Source: Planctomycetota bacterium
GTDB taxonomy: Bacteria; Planctomycetota; Planctomycetia; Pirellulales; Thermoguttaceae
Length of the DNA stretch: 20,960 nt
Reading direction: 5' to 3'
NCBI GenBank assembly: GCA_023397045.1
Contig: JAEWUR010000073.1
Location: 1-20,960 of the forward strand
Each line of letters begins with the position of its first letter. Position 1 is the first letter of the stretch. Shown one piece after another: positions 1-8,715 of this stretch. Under the pieces are notes generated by a model. That model searched no databases. It had not been told where the DNA came from and saw only the letters and a list, made by a program, of their open reading frames with translations. The position numbers were made by a program, and so were the translations under genes.

Positions 1-930
1 GCGCAGGTCGATCCCGCGAAGATCGTCGAGGCCGCCCGCGATTGGGAGGTTTTGCAGGCGTTCGGTTCACCGGCCATCTGGGATCGCGTCGGCCGATATT
101 GTGAAAAACACGGTGTCCGCCTGCCGACGATTCGCCGGGTGTTGTCGGCCGGAGCGCCAGTGCCGGTCGAGGTCCACCGCCGCATGAAGGCGTGCATCCA
201 TCCCGACGGCGATCTGCACACGCCCTACGGCGCGACCGAAGCCCTGCCTGTCGCGTCGAACTCGTCGACGAACGTGTTGACGGAAACGGCCGAAAAAACC
301 CGGGAAGGCGCCGGCGTTTGTGTCGGCCAAACCTTTGCCGAGGTCCAGTGGAAGGTCATCCGTATCGTCGACGGACCGATCGGGTCGATCGATCAGGTTG
401 AAGAATTACCATCAGGTGAGATCGGCGAGTTGATCGTTCGTGGACCGCAAGTCACGCGCGAATACGTCACGCGCCGCGAGGCGAATCCGCTGGCAAAAAT
501 CGCCGACGGGTCGCACGTTTGGCATCGGATGGGCGACTCCGGCTATCTCGACAGTCAAGGCCGATTCTGGTTCTGCGGTCGTGTTGCCCATAGCGTTCGA
601 ACGCCCAAGGGACGGATGTTTCCGATCCGTTGCGAGGCCATTTTCAACCAGCATCCCGACATCCGCCGCAGCGCTTTGGTTGGCGTCGGAACGCCGGGCC
701 AACAACGGCCCGTGATCGTTCTGGAGCCGCATCAGGGACGCATGCCGCGCGGCCGGGCGAATCAAGAGAAACTGCTTTCCGAAGTGCGCAAGATCGGGGC
801 GGCAAGTCCGTTGACGGCCGACATCACCGATTTCCTGCTCCACCGCGGCTTTCCGGTCGACATCCGCCACAACGCCAAAATCTTCCGCGAAAAGCTGGCC
901 GTCTGGGCGGCGGAAATGCTGCGGCGTTGA
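1..930 (+). CDS. OleC-like AMP-dependent ligase, C-terminal part (5' end outside window)
   Basis: The reading frame is open from base 1, so this is the last 309 residues of a longer acyl-adenylating enzyme of the ANL superfamily. Visible signatures are the YGATE motif in TPYGATEALPVA (about residues 74-85 of the fragment), the adenylate-binding MGDSGYLD (about 177-184), the hinge region FCGR, and the late lysine in RHNAKIFRE (Lys about 293) where the catalytic A10 lysine sits. The TPYGATEALPVA form and the GSPAIWDRVGRY stretch resemble OleC of long-chain olefin synthesis, which activates beta-hydroxy acids and forms beta-lactones. In databases such proteins are often called fatty acid CoA ligases. 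An in-frame TTG at 52 is not taken as the start because homology continues upstream. The other ole genes would have to lie to the left. The ligase family is clear; the OleC assignment is inferred from motif resemblance. Confidence 0.8.
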   Translation, partial: AQVDPAKIVEAARDWEVLQAFGSPAIWDRVGRYCEKHGVRLPTIRRVLSAGAPVPVEVHRRMKACIHPDGDLHTPYGATEALPVASNSSTNVLTETAEKTREGAGVCVGQTFAEVQWKVIRIVDGPIGSIDQVEELPSGEIGELIVRGPQVTREYVTRREANPLAKIADGSHVWHRMGDSGYLDSQGRFWFCGRVAHSVRTPKGRMFPIRCEAIFNQHPDIRRSALVGVGTPGQQRPVIVLEPHQGRMPRGRANQEKLLSEVRKIGAASPLTADITDFLLHRGFPVDIRHNAKIFREKLAVWAAEMLRR

Positions 931-949
931 CCGCCACGTTGGCCGTCAA
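927..949. terminator. Hairpin between convergent stop codons, possible bidirectional terminator
   Basis: TTGACCGCC (927-935) and GGCCGTCAA (941-949) form a stem with one C-C mismatch around a five-base loop. Both stop codons lie in the stem: TGA at 928-930 for the ligase and the complement of TCA at 946-948 for the phosphatase. There is no T-tract on either side, so if it terminates it is not a classical intrinsic terminator. Confidence 0.3.
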
Positions 950-2097
950 ACTCGCTCGACGACGACAAGTTTGCCGGCGGCGAGCAATTTTTGGGCCAGC
1001 AGCGGCACGATGTTCTCCCGTGTGAGGATGCCGCATTGCCGGAAACTGATGTTTCCGCTCGCCTCGTTTCTTGCCTGGCCGACGATGATGTTGACTCGAT
1101 CGGCCACCTGCAACAGCGCGCAAAGCTCGGTGACGCCGCTGTTTTCCGTCAGCTTGTCGATATCCTCGTCGAGCACGTTGTAGACCTGGTTGAGCGTCAC
1201 GGCGCCTTCGGTGACCAGCCCGATGCCGGGGATCTCCAATCGCGGCGGGGCAATCGTGCTCTTGGGCTCTCGCTCGACGGAGACCGGTTTTCGCAGCACT
1301 CGGGCGACGATGCCCGCAGTCGTGCCGCCGCAGACCACCTTGATGCCTTCCATCTGCATGAATCGGCGGACCGTGGCCACATCCAGTTCGGCGTCACTCG
1401 GCGGACCGGTCAGGATGTTGATGATCTGGCCGCGCCGGCAGTGTGCCATCACGGCCGTACAATCGTCGCCCCCTTCGATCCAGAGCCGTCGCGCTTCGCG
1501 ATGCACCGAGCCGGCGATTTGCTTGGTGCGCTGTCCCTCGCCAAGGCAACGGTTGACATAGCGCAGCACGCCCTCGGCTTGCCAACCTTGCGGCATGCCG
1601 TGGCCGAGTCCAGCCTGGGTGATGCCGTCGCTCATGATCAGGATGGCGTCGTCCGGTTCGATGCAGCATTCCGATTCGGTGACGAGTGCCCCGCCGAGTT
1701 CGATCGAGTGGGACGGCACGTTTACAGCATGACGCCGGCTGATCAGAAATGCCGGCGGCGCTTCGTAGGCCAAAATGGTCGCCAGCCCGTCGTTCAAGAC
1801 TCGCACGACGGTAAAGGCCGTGTAAGTGCTCCTCGGCTCGCGGTTGCGTTCCATCGAACGAACCAGCGAGGCCGTAGCTTTTCGCAGCGAAGTGCCGAGC
1901 CGGAGCAACTCCAGAAGCCGGCTGACGCAAAGCTCGGCCGCGATGTGTGCATGGACGCCCGACCCGATGCCGTCGGCGCAGACGATCGTCGTCGCGGCCT
2001 CGTTGCGATCGCATGCCACAACGTCACCGCACGGCCATTCAGGCCGTTTTGGCGACTGCGACGTTTCTACTTCGATGTGTATGTATCCTGCAACCAT
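946..2097 (-). CDS. SpoIIE-type PP2C protein phosphatase linked to the sensory hydrogenase
   Basis: This is a 383-residue serine/threonine phosphatase of the SpoIIE/PP2C type, the last gene of the redox operon. The metal-binding aspartates are all present: ADGIGSG (41-47), SDG (156-158) and GGDD (209-212). About 160 residues follow the catalytic domain (from about 225), containing CGGTTAGIVARVLRK and IIVGQARNEASGN; I do not recognise this part. There is no transmembrane segment and no sensor domain of its own. The start is the ATG at 2097, preceded by an AGGG stretch. It overlaps the end of the upstream hydrogenase-like gene by 31 bp; the frame stays open far upstream but that sequence does not look like protein. 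From the arrangement I infer that it is the output partner of the upstream sensor. Its target is not shown here; anti-sigma-antagonist-type or kinase targets are known for the family. Confidence 0.87.
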   Translation of the reverse strand: MVAGYIHIEVETSQSPKRPEWPCGDVVACDRNEAATTIVCADGIGSGVHAHIAAELCVSRLLELLRLGTSLRKATASLVRSMERNREPRSTYTAFTVVRVLNDGLATILAYEAPPAFLISRRHAVNVPSHSIELGGALVTESECCIEPDDAILIMSDGITQAGLGHGMPQGWQAEGVLRYVNRCLGEGQRTKQIAGSVHREARRLWIEGGDDCTAVMAHCRRGQIINILTGPPSDAELDVATVRRFMQMEGIKVVCGGTTAGIVARVLRKPVSVEREPKSTIAPPRLEIPGIGLVTEGAVTLNQVYNVLDEDIDKLTENSGVTELCALLQVADRVNIIVGQARNEASGNISFRQCGILTRENIVPLLAQKLLAAGKLVVVERV

Positions 2098-3842
2098 TGC
2101 TTGCCCTGCCGGCTGCCGGCGTCCGCGGGATTCTCCTCGGTCAATTGCAAGAGTTTCTCGACAAGGTTTTCGCCCTTCGCCGTACTCTCGCCCAGCAACT
2201 TCGCCAACTGTTCGGCCATCTGAATCTGGTGGTCGAGCAATTCGCGAGCCTGCAACACAGTCTGGGCTCGCAGTTGATCGAGTTTCTGCTGATTGGCGCG
2301 GCTGCCGGTGATGTTGACGAAAATGCCGACGAACTGACGCTCTTCGACCAACGGATACAAAATCTGATGGCATACCAAGTGGTATCGCTCATGTTCCGCG
2401 ATCGTTTCGATCAACGTTTCGCGGCCCGACGCCAAGCGGACGAACGGTTCGGGGTCCATCAGGTACGAGATCGGCTGGCCAAAGACACCATCGGAGCACA
2501 GGAAGAACTTCCGGAACGCCGGATTCATGTTCAGAATGTGCAGGTGTTCGTCGAGGATGACGATTCCGTTCGGGCTGGTCTCGATGATTCGGTCGACTCG
2601 TTGCTCGGCAAGACGTTTCATGTGCGGGATGCACATTTCCGGCTCGGCCATGCCGCGCAGCACGGCAATCGCCTTTTCGCGACAGCTTGCATAGCCGCAT
2701 GCCCCGCAATTCAACTGGTCTTCGTCGCGCGACTTTCCGGTCATCTCCAAAACGTGCCGAATCTGTTCCTCCGTGACCGGCGTCTCGGCGGCAACAGGCG
2801 CGGCCTTGAACCGCGCGGCCAAATCGCCGTAGAAATTCCGCTCCGGCGCTCGACCGGGATGCGCCGCGGCATAGATCAACACATCGCCTCGTCGGGCCAA
2901 AATATTCCGATTTTCGAGCATCGCAGGGCCGTTCGTGCAGCCTTGCAGGCAGAACAGCGGCTCGACGATCGTCGGCGTGTCGGGCATCATCAGGCCTTCC
3001 AACGCCGTTTCGACCTCTTCGAATCCGCTGGCCGCGACGACCTCGCCCGCCAGAAGATCCGTCGTCCAACCGGACGTGCGCACGCTGCCGCCCTCGATCG
3101 GAAACAACCGGGCCTCGCCCTCGGGCGCCTCGTCGAAATCGCTCTCTTCGCAGGCCGACAGATTAATGTTCTCCTGTTCCAGCCATTCATGCAGTTCGGC
3201 GAACGTCAACACGCAATCGACCAGCCCGGCATGTTCGGGTCGCTCGGCCTCGGCTTTTTTGGCAACACACGGTCCGAAAAACACGACTCGCACATCCTTG
3301 CCCAAACGTTGCCGAATATGCTTGGCGTGGGCGATCATCGGCGAAACAACCGGAACGAGCGTCGACACCAACTTGGGCCGATACAATTCGACGTATCGCA
3401 CGACGGCCGGGCACGACGTGCAGACATGCCGGCCTTCGGGCGCGGCGGCCACGATCGCGGCCGTCTGTGCCGCGACATGGTACGCCCCGATGGCCGTCTC
3501 GCCGACGTAGGCAAACCCGAGTTGTCGCAGCGCCGAGGCAACTCGGTGGCGCTGCGACTCGGGAAATGCCGCGACGAACGACGGGGCGACGCTGGCCGCC
3601 ACGATCGCGCCGGAGGCAAACAACTGCATCGCCTGTTCGAGATCGTGCCGATACGACTTAGCGCCCTGTGGACACTCGCGAACGCACGTGCCGCAACGGA
3701 TGCACCGGCTATCGACCACATAGGCCTGGCCGTCGCGCATCTGGATCGCCTTGACCGGGCACACCCGGACGCAGCGGTAGCAGTCCCGGCATCGGGCCTT
3801 GTTGGTATAGACGACTTGTCGTGCGGTGTTTCGGTCGCTCAT
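2067..3842 (-). CDS. hydS: Sensory-type [FeFe] hydrogenase with PAS domain (group C-like, HydS)
   Basis: This 591-residue protein has, in order, two [4Fe-4S] ferredoxin motifs (Cys 18/21/24/28 and 47/50/53/57), a divergent H-cluster domain (about 75-350), a further four-cysteine cluster in CGACGYASC plus a late cysteine (379/382/387/404), a PAS domain (about 416-516) and a probable coiled-coil tail (about 517-570). The H-cluster loops differ from catalytic enzymes. TSCCP is TSCPA (142-146), so the proton-relay cysteine is missing. MPC is GPC (190-192). The last loop is CLQGCTNGP (298-306). This fits group C hydrogenases, thought to sense H2 rather than turn it over quickly. The start is ATG 3842, with GGAGG seven bases upstream; the in-frame ATG at 3869 has no ribosome binding site. 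The gene lies directly after hydA. The exact group is inferred, and ligand binding is untested. Confidence 0.88.
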   Translation of the reverse strand: MSDRNTARQVVYTNKARCRDCYRCVRVCPVKAIQMRDGQAYVVDSRCIRCGTCVRECPQGAKSYRHDLEQAMQLFASGAIVAASVAPSFVAAFPESQRHRVASALRQLGFAYVGETAIGAYHVAAQTAAIVAAAPEGRHVCTSCPAVVRYVELYRPKLVSTLVPVVSPMIAHAKHIRQRLGKDVRVVFFGPCVAKKAEAERPEHAGLVDCVLTFAELHEWLEQENINLSACEESDFDEAPEGEARLFPIEGGSVRTSGWTTDLLAGEVVAASGFEEVETALEGLMMPDTPTIVEPLFCLQGCTNGPAMLENRNILARRGDVLIYAAAHPGRAPERNFYGDLAARFKAAPVAAETPVTEEQIRHVLEMTGKSRDEDQLNCGACGYASCREKAIAVLRGMAEPEMCIPHMKRLAEQRVDRIIETSPNGIVILDEHLHILNMNPAFRKFFLCSDGVFGQPISYLMDPEPFVRLASGRETLIETIAEHERYHLVCHQILYPLVEERQFVGIFVNITGSRANQQKLDQLRAQTVLQARELLDHQIQMAEQLAKLLGESTAKGENLVEKLLQLTEENPADAGSRQGKQWLQDTYTSK

Positions 3843-3849
3843 CTCGCTT

Positions 3850-3854
3850 CCTCC
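3850..3854 (-). promoter_or_regulatory. Ribosome binding site that decides the hydS start
   Basis: The complement reads GGAGG, seven bases before ATG 3842. The longer in-frame start at 3869 has nothing comparable, so the shorter protein is preferred. With the 3842 start the site falls in the 30-base gap after the hydA stop codon. Confidence 0.6.
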
Positions 3855-3872
3855 CACCCGATCGGTCATTGA

Positions 3873-5891
3873 CTATGTTGACGCCGAACAAGCGGTCACC
3901 GCCTGTTCGATCGCCTCCCGGGCCATTTCGAACGTACAATGCTCCATCACTTGTCCACCTATGCGGACGGTCGGCCCACGGTCGCAATGCTCGAAACAGA
4001 ACGTTGCTTGGACCTCGACCATGTCGTCCCAATCGCGGCCTTCGATATATTCGACCAACTGTTTGAGCAACGCTTGCGAACCTCGCACGAAGCAGCTCGT
4101 GCCGACGCAGACCGACACCTGCACCTTATCATTCTCGCCGTTGTCGAGCAAGACCAGCGGTTCGCCCATGATGCGGCGGCGGTTCTGGTAGGTCGTGTGC
4201 AACAGCCGGTGCGCCGTCGGACCGTTCGGCTCACCGAGGTGTTCGGCATAGCACTGGGCCACGATATGGTTGTCCTGCGACTTGTGCAACTGCATCATCT
4301 TGTCGGCGTTGTACAGGCCGCGGCAGCGATCGCGTTTCGCGGTGTAGTCCTGCGTGACCGGTTGGCCAGCGCCGCCGATGCACCCGCCGGGGCACGCCAT
4401 GACTTCGATCAAGTCGTAGTCGCATTCGCCGGCGCGGATTTTCTCGACGACCTCGGCCGCCTTTTTCAGCGTATGGATCACAGCGAGCTTCAATTTCACG
4501 TCGCCGATGGAAATTTCCGCTTCGCGAAGCGTTTCATCGCCTCGGATTTCCTGAAAATCGACGGCCGACAGCCGCACGCCGCGGAGTTTTTCGACCGCAT
4601 AACGCAAGACGGCCTCGGTAACGCCGCCGCTGGCCCCAAAAATTACGCCGGCGCCCGTCTTGAACCCCAACGGCATATCGAGCGATTGCGGTTCGAGGTC
4701 CTTGAACCGAATGCCAGCTTCTTCGATCATATGGGCCAACTCCTGCGTGGTCAGCACGTGATCGACCTCGGGATATCCTTCGGTCGCAAACTTCGGTAGC
4801 TTGGCCTCGAACTTTTTGGCCGTGCAAGGCATGATCGACACGACGACCAAGTCCTTCGCGTCGCAGCCAAGCTGCTCCGGCAAGATCTTCTTGGCCAGCG
4901 ATCCGAACATCTGTTGCGGTGACCGGCAACTCGACAGCTTGTCGAGCATGTCGGGGCAGAATTGCTCGGCAAACTTGACCCAACCGGGGCAGCAGGACGT
5001 AAATTGCGGCAGTCGTTCGCCCTTTGTCTTGCGGGCGATGAACTCGTTGGCCTCTTCGATGACTGTCAGGTCGGCGGCAAAGCTCGTGTCGTAGACCTGG
5101 TCGAAGCCGAGCGCCTTCAATGCCGCGCTCATCCGACCGATTTCGACGCTGCCCGGCGGCATGCCGAACGCCTCGCCCAAGGCGACGCGAACCGCGGGGG
5201 CAATTTGCACCACGACGGTCTTTTTCGCGTCGTTCAGGTCCTTCCAAACGTTGTCGACTTCGCTGCGCGGCGTGATGGCCCCCGTCGGGCAGACCGACGC
5301 GCACAGGCCGCAGTTGACGCATTCGACGTCGCTCAGGTTTTTGCCGAACGCCGGCGCGATGCACACCGAGGCCCCGCGATACGCGAAATCGATCGCGCCG
5401 ATGCCTTGGATCTCATCGCACGCGCGGACGCAATCGCCACACAGGATGCACTTGTTCGGATTCCGAACCAGCGACAAGCTCGACCGGTCGACCGCCTGCG
5501 GTTGGTGCGTGGGCTTGAACCGCACACTCTCGACGCCAAGTCGCCGGGCCAACTCCTGTAACCGGCAGGACGTGCTTTTCGGGCACGTCGGGCAGTTCTG
5601 CTCGTGGTTGGCCAGGATCAACTCCATGGCGATTCGCCGCATCTGCCGAATCTCTTCGGTATGCGTTCGGATTTTCATGCCGGGCTCGGGCGGCGTCGAG
5701 CAACTGGCCACGACGCCACGCCCCTCCAGGTCGATCAGGCATAAACGGCACGCGCCGTAAATGCTCAGGTCGGAATGGTAGCAGAAGGTTGGGATGTCGA
5801 TGCCCGCCTTGCGAGCCACATCCAGGATATTGCGTTCGCCCTCGATCGGCACTTCCATGTGATCGATGGTCAGCGTCGGTTTGGCGTTCAT
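3873..5891 (-). CDS. hydA: HydA, catalytic subunit of trimeric (probably bifurcating) [FeFe] hydrogenase
   Basis: This 672-residue subunit carries the H-cluster where protons are reduced to H2. Domains in order: a plant-type [2Fe-2S] domain (Cys 37/48/51/64), the His-Cys [4Fe-4S] site (His96, Cys 100/103/109), two [4Fe-4S] motifs (148/151/154/158 and 191/194/197/201), the H-cluster loops TSCCPGW (298-304), MPCTAKK (354-360) and MACPGGC (498-504), the small-subunit-like segment, and a C-terminal thioredoxin-like [2Fe-2S] domain (Cys 595/600/632/636). All expected catalytic residues are present. The extra C-terminal [2Fe-2S] domain and the length match HydA of the Thermotoga-type HydABC complex, which couples NADH and reduced ferredoxin to H2 production. 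hydB and hydC lie upstream in the same operon, separated from hydA by adhE. An AAGGA stretch lies 12 bases before the start. The maturation genes hydE, hydF and hydG are not in the window. Confidence 0.95.
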   Translation of the reverse strand: MNAKPTLTIDHMEVPIEGERNILDVARKAGIDIPTFCYHSDLSIYGACRLCLIDLEGRGVVASCSTPPEPGMKIRTHTEEIRQMRRIAMELILANHEQNCPTCPKSTSCRLQELARRLGVESVRFKPTHQPQAVDRSSLSLVRNPNKCILCGDCVRACDEIQGIGAIDFAYRGASVCIAPAFGKNLSDVECVNCGLCASVCPTGAITPRSEVDNVWKDLNDAKKTVVVQIAPAVRVALGEAFGMPPGSVEIGRMSAALKALGFDQVYDTSFAADLTVIEEANEFIARKTKGERLPQFTSCCPGWVKFAEQFCPDMLDKLSSCRSPQQMFGSLAKKILPEQLGCDAKDLVVVSIMPCTAKKFEAKLPKFATEGYPEVDHVLTTQELAHMIEEAGIRFKDLEPQSLDMPLGFKTGAGVIFGASGGVTEAVLRYAVEKLRGVRLSAVDFQEIRGDETLREAEISIGDVKLKLAVIHTLKKAAEVVEKIRAGECDYDLIEVMACPGGCIGGAGQPVTQDYTAKRDRCRGLYNADKMMQLHKSQDNHIVAQCYAEHLGEPNGPTAHRLLHTTYQNRRRIMGEPLVLLDNGENDKVQVSVCVGTSCFVRGSQALLKQLVEYIEGRDWDDMVEVQATFCFEHCDRGPTVRIGGQVMEHCTFEMAREAIEQAVTACSAST

Positions 5892-5947
5892 GAGTGCCTG
5901 ATGTCCTTTCTTGATTGCCTGCCGGAAAATGTCGGTAATTCTCTCGC

Positions 5948-8605
5948 CTACTCGGCTCGGTGGTCAAATGCAGTCAGATAGATTTCTCGCACGTCGGCGA
6001 TCAGCGGATAACGCGGATTCGCCCCGGTGCATTGATCGTCGAAAGCTAACTCAGCCAGGCTGTCAACCTGGGCGAAGAACTTCGGCTGGTCGACGCCCGC
6101 CTCGCGGATCGTGGCCGGTATGTTCAACCTTGCCTTCAGATCCTCGATGGCTGCGATCAACGACGTCACCTTTTCGGCGTCGTCGTTGCCCGGCAGGCCG
6201 AGATAATTCGCAATCCGGGCGTACCGTTCCTTCGCCTGTGGATAGGCGTATTGCGGAAACGCCGCCTGTTTCTGCGGGGCGTCCTCGGCGTTATAACGGA
6301 TGACGTGCCCGATCAACAGGGCATTGGCCAAACCGTGCGGCAGGTCGTAGGCCGCGCCCAGCTTGTGGGCCATCGAGTGGCAAAGGCCCAAAAAGGCGTT
6401 CGCAAAGGCCATGCCCGCCATCGTCGCGGCGTTGTGGACCTTCTCGCGCGCCAGGGCGCTGTCGCCGTTCTCATAGGCCACCGGCAGATACTTCATCAGG
6501 ATGCGAGTGGCCTCCAACGCCATGCCGTTGGTATAGTCGGTCGCCACGACCGAGACCATCGCCTCCAGGGCGTGGACCAACGCGTCGATTCCGCCGTAGG
6601 CCGTCAATTTTTTCGGCATCGACATGACCAACTGCGCGTCGACGATCGCAATGTCCGGCGTCAACTCGTAGTCGGCGATCGGATACTTGATGTCCGTCCG
6701 GTCGTCCGTTACGACGGCGAACGGCGTCACCTCGCTGCCTGTGCCCGAGGTCGTCGGTATTGCGACCATGATGGCCTTCTTGCCCAATTCCGGGAACTTG
6801 AATACCCGTTTCCGAATGTCCATGAACCGCATGGCGAGATCCTCGAACTGCACGTTCGGCTGTTCGTACAACAGCCACATGATCTTCGCGGCGTCCATCG
6901 GGCTTCCGCCGCCCAAGGCGATCACCACGTCGGGTTGGAACTCGCGGAGCCGTTCGACGCCGGTGCGAATGGTCGTCACGTCCGGGTCGGGCTTCACCTC
7001 GAAGAACACCTGGGTCTCGATGCCCATGCCTTCGAGAATGTCGGTCACGCGGTCGGCATAGCCGAGATCGAACAGCGGCCTGTCGGTCACCAAAAACGCT
7101 CGTTTCCGGTCGGCCAAGTCGCTCAAGGCGACGGGCAAAGATCCGGCCTTGAAATAGACCTTCGGCGGCAGGCGGAACCACAGCATGTTTTCGCGCCGTT
7201 CGGCCACGGTCTTCACATTCAGCAACTGATAAACGCCGACGTTTTGGCTGACGCTGTTTCCACCCCAGCTTCCGCAGCCGAGCGTTAACGACGGTTCAAG
7301 CCGGAAGTTGTACAGGTCCCCGATCGCGCCCTGGCTGGCCGGCTGATTGACCAACACGCGGCCGGCATGAAGCCGAAGCCCGAACCGGTCGATACGGTCG
7401 GTGTTGCGCTGGTCCGTATATAGGACGGCGGTGTGACCGGGACCGGCAAACTCGACCAGGGCCTCGGCCTTGGCCAAGGCAGCGTCGAAATCCACGGCTC
7501 GGTACATCGCCAACACGGGGCTCAGCTTCTCGATGCTCAGCGGCTCATCGAGACCGATCCGCTCGACCTCGGCCACCAGCGCCTTGGCATCGTCGGGAAC
7601 GGTGAACCCCGCCATTTTCGCGATTTTCGCCGCCGGCTGGCCGACGACTGCCGGATTCAACTTGCTGTTAGGGGCAAGCGTAGCGGCGAGCATTTGCTTC
7701 TGCGCGTCGTCGAGGATGATCGCTCCTCGCTTCAGCAACTCCTCACGCACGGCATCGTAGACACCGTCGACGACGACGATTGATTGTTCCGAGGCGCAGA
7801 TCATGCCGTTGTCGAACGTCTTGCTCAGCAGCACGGAGTTGACGGCCATGGGAATGCTGGCCGTTTCGTCGATCACGGCGGGCGTGTTTCCTGCACCGAC
7901 GCCGATCGCCGGTTTGCCGGAGGTGTACGCGGCATGAACCATGCCGGGGCCGCCGGTAGCCAGGATCAAATCGACCTCATCATGATCCATCAGATACTTG
8001 CTCAGCTCGACGGTCGGTTCATCGATGCAGCCGATGATGTCTTCCGGCGCGCCGGCGGCAACCGCGGCTTCCAGCACCAATCGGGCGGCGGTGCAAGTCG
8101 CTCGTCTCGCCCTGGGATGTGGCGAAAAGATGATCGCGTTTCGAGTCTTCAGTGCCAAGAGAGACTTGAAGATCGCCGTGGACGTCGGGTTGGTCGTCGG
8201 CACGACGCCGGCGATCACGCCGACCGGTTCGGCCACCTTCCGCACACCGTACATCTCGTCCCGCTCGATGATGCCACAGGTCTTGGCATCTTTGAACTTG
8301 TTGTAGATGTACTCGGCCGCGAAGTGGTTCTTGATCACCTTGTCCTCGACGATGCCCATGCCGGTCTCTTCGACCGCCAGCTTGGCCAAGGGAATCCGCG
8401 CGGCGTTGGCGGCCTTGGCGGCGGCTTTGAAAATCGCGTCGACCTGCGATTGGCTGAACTTCGCGTACGTTCGTTGAGCTTCGCGCACCCGACGGATCAG
8501 GGCGTCGAGCTCGTCGATCGTCGCAACACGTTGAACGCTCGAACCCGACGTGCAACCAACGGCAACGTCAAGGTTCAAAGGTTCCTGTTCAGCAATCGCA
8601 TTCAT
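5948..8605 (-). CDS. adhE: AdhE, bifunctional acetaldehyde/alcohol dehydrogenase
   Basis: This 885-residue cytoplasmic enzyme reduces acetyl-CoA to acetaldehyde and then to ethanol, consuming two NADH. The N-terminal aldehyde dehydrogenase half (about 25-450) holds the catalytic cysteine in GMICASE (Cys270) and the GAGN loop (237-240). The C-terminal iron-dependent alcohol dehydrogenase half (about 480-880) has GGGSPMD (565-571) for NAD and iron ligands Asp674, His678, His743 and His757, matching the spacing of E. coli AdhE. The C-terminus lacks the lysine/alanine-rich tail of E. coli AdhE. ATG 8605 is chosen because GAGGAG lies seven bases upstream and homology begins there, although the frame stays open to 9304 by chance through hydB. 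Lying between hydB and hydA, it ties ethanol formation to hydrogenase expression. Confidence 0.96.
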   Translation of the reverse strand: MNAIAEQEPLNLDVAVGCTSGSSVQRVATIDELDALIRRVREAQRTYAKFSQSQVDAIFKAAAKAANAARIPLAKLAVEETGMGIVEDKVIKNHFAAEYIYNKFKDAKTCGIIERDEMYGVRKVAEPVGVIAGVVPTTNPTSTAIFKSLLALKTRNAIIFSPHPRARRATCTAARLVLEAAVAAGAPEDIIGCIDEPTVELSKYLMDHDEVDLILATGGPGMVHAAYTSGKPAIGVGAGNTPAVIDETASIPMAVNSVLLSKTFDNGMICASEQSIVVVDGVYDAVREELLKRGAIILDDAQKQMLAATLAPNSKLNPAVVGQPAAKIAKMAGFTVPDDAKALVAEVERIGLDEPLSIEKLSPVLAMYRAVDFDAALAKAEALVEFAGPGHTAVLYTDQRNTDRIDRFGLRLHAGRVLVNQPASQGAIGDLYNFRLEPSLTLGCGSWGGNSVSQNVGVYQLLNVKTVAERRENMLWFRLPPKVYFKAGSLPVALSDLADRKRAFLVTDRPLFDLGYADRVTDILEGMGIETQVFFEVKPDPDVTTIRTGVERLREFQPDVVIALGGGSPMDAAKIMWLLYEQPNVQFEDLAMRFMDIRKRVFKFPELGKKAIMVAIPTTSGTGSEVTPFAVVTDDRTDIKYPIADYELTPDIAIVDAQLVMSMPKKLTAYGGIDALVHALEAMVSVVATDYTNGMALEATRILMKYLPVAYENGDSALAREKVHNAATMAGMAFANAFLGLCHSMAHKLGAAYDLPHGLANALLIGHVIRYNAEDAPQKQAAFPQYAYPQAKERYARIANYLGLPGNDDAEKVTSLIAAIEDLKARLNIPATIREAGVDQPKFFAQVDSLAELAFDDQCTGANPRYPLIADVREIYLTAFDHRAE

Positions 8606-8612
8606 GATAGAG

Positions 8613-8618
8613 CTCCTC
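8613..8618 (-). promoter_or_regulatory. Ribosome binding site of adhE
   Basis: The complement reads GAGGAG, seven bases before ATG 8605. This settles the start inside a much longer open frame. The 110-base gap after hydB (8606-8715) is the largest in the operon. I see no convincing promoter, terminator or Rex-type dyad in it. Confidence 0.6.
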
Positions 8619-8715
8619 GGTAGTACAGTGGTGAAAAAACAATCGTTCGAATCGGTGGTTTTGGGTAAACGTGGTTTCTCGGTAAGACCCCTTTCGTAGA
8701 AAACAGGTTCGTATT

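Noticed and set aside
2098..2373. N-terminal extension of the PP2C phosphatase
   Set aside because: The extra 92 residues are arginine-rich, lie over the hydS coding region and do not look like a domain. ATG 2097 is the better start.
1947..3872. Open frame of 641 codons on the + strand opposite the sensory hydrogenase gene
   Set aside because: It mirrors a clear gene on the other strand. GC-rich codon use leaves long antisense frames open, and the translation shows no recognisable domain.
8606..8715. Rex-type site in the hydB-adhE gap
   Set aside because: Minus-strand TTGTTTTTTCAC has fragments of the half-sites but no dyad symmetry with the right spacing.
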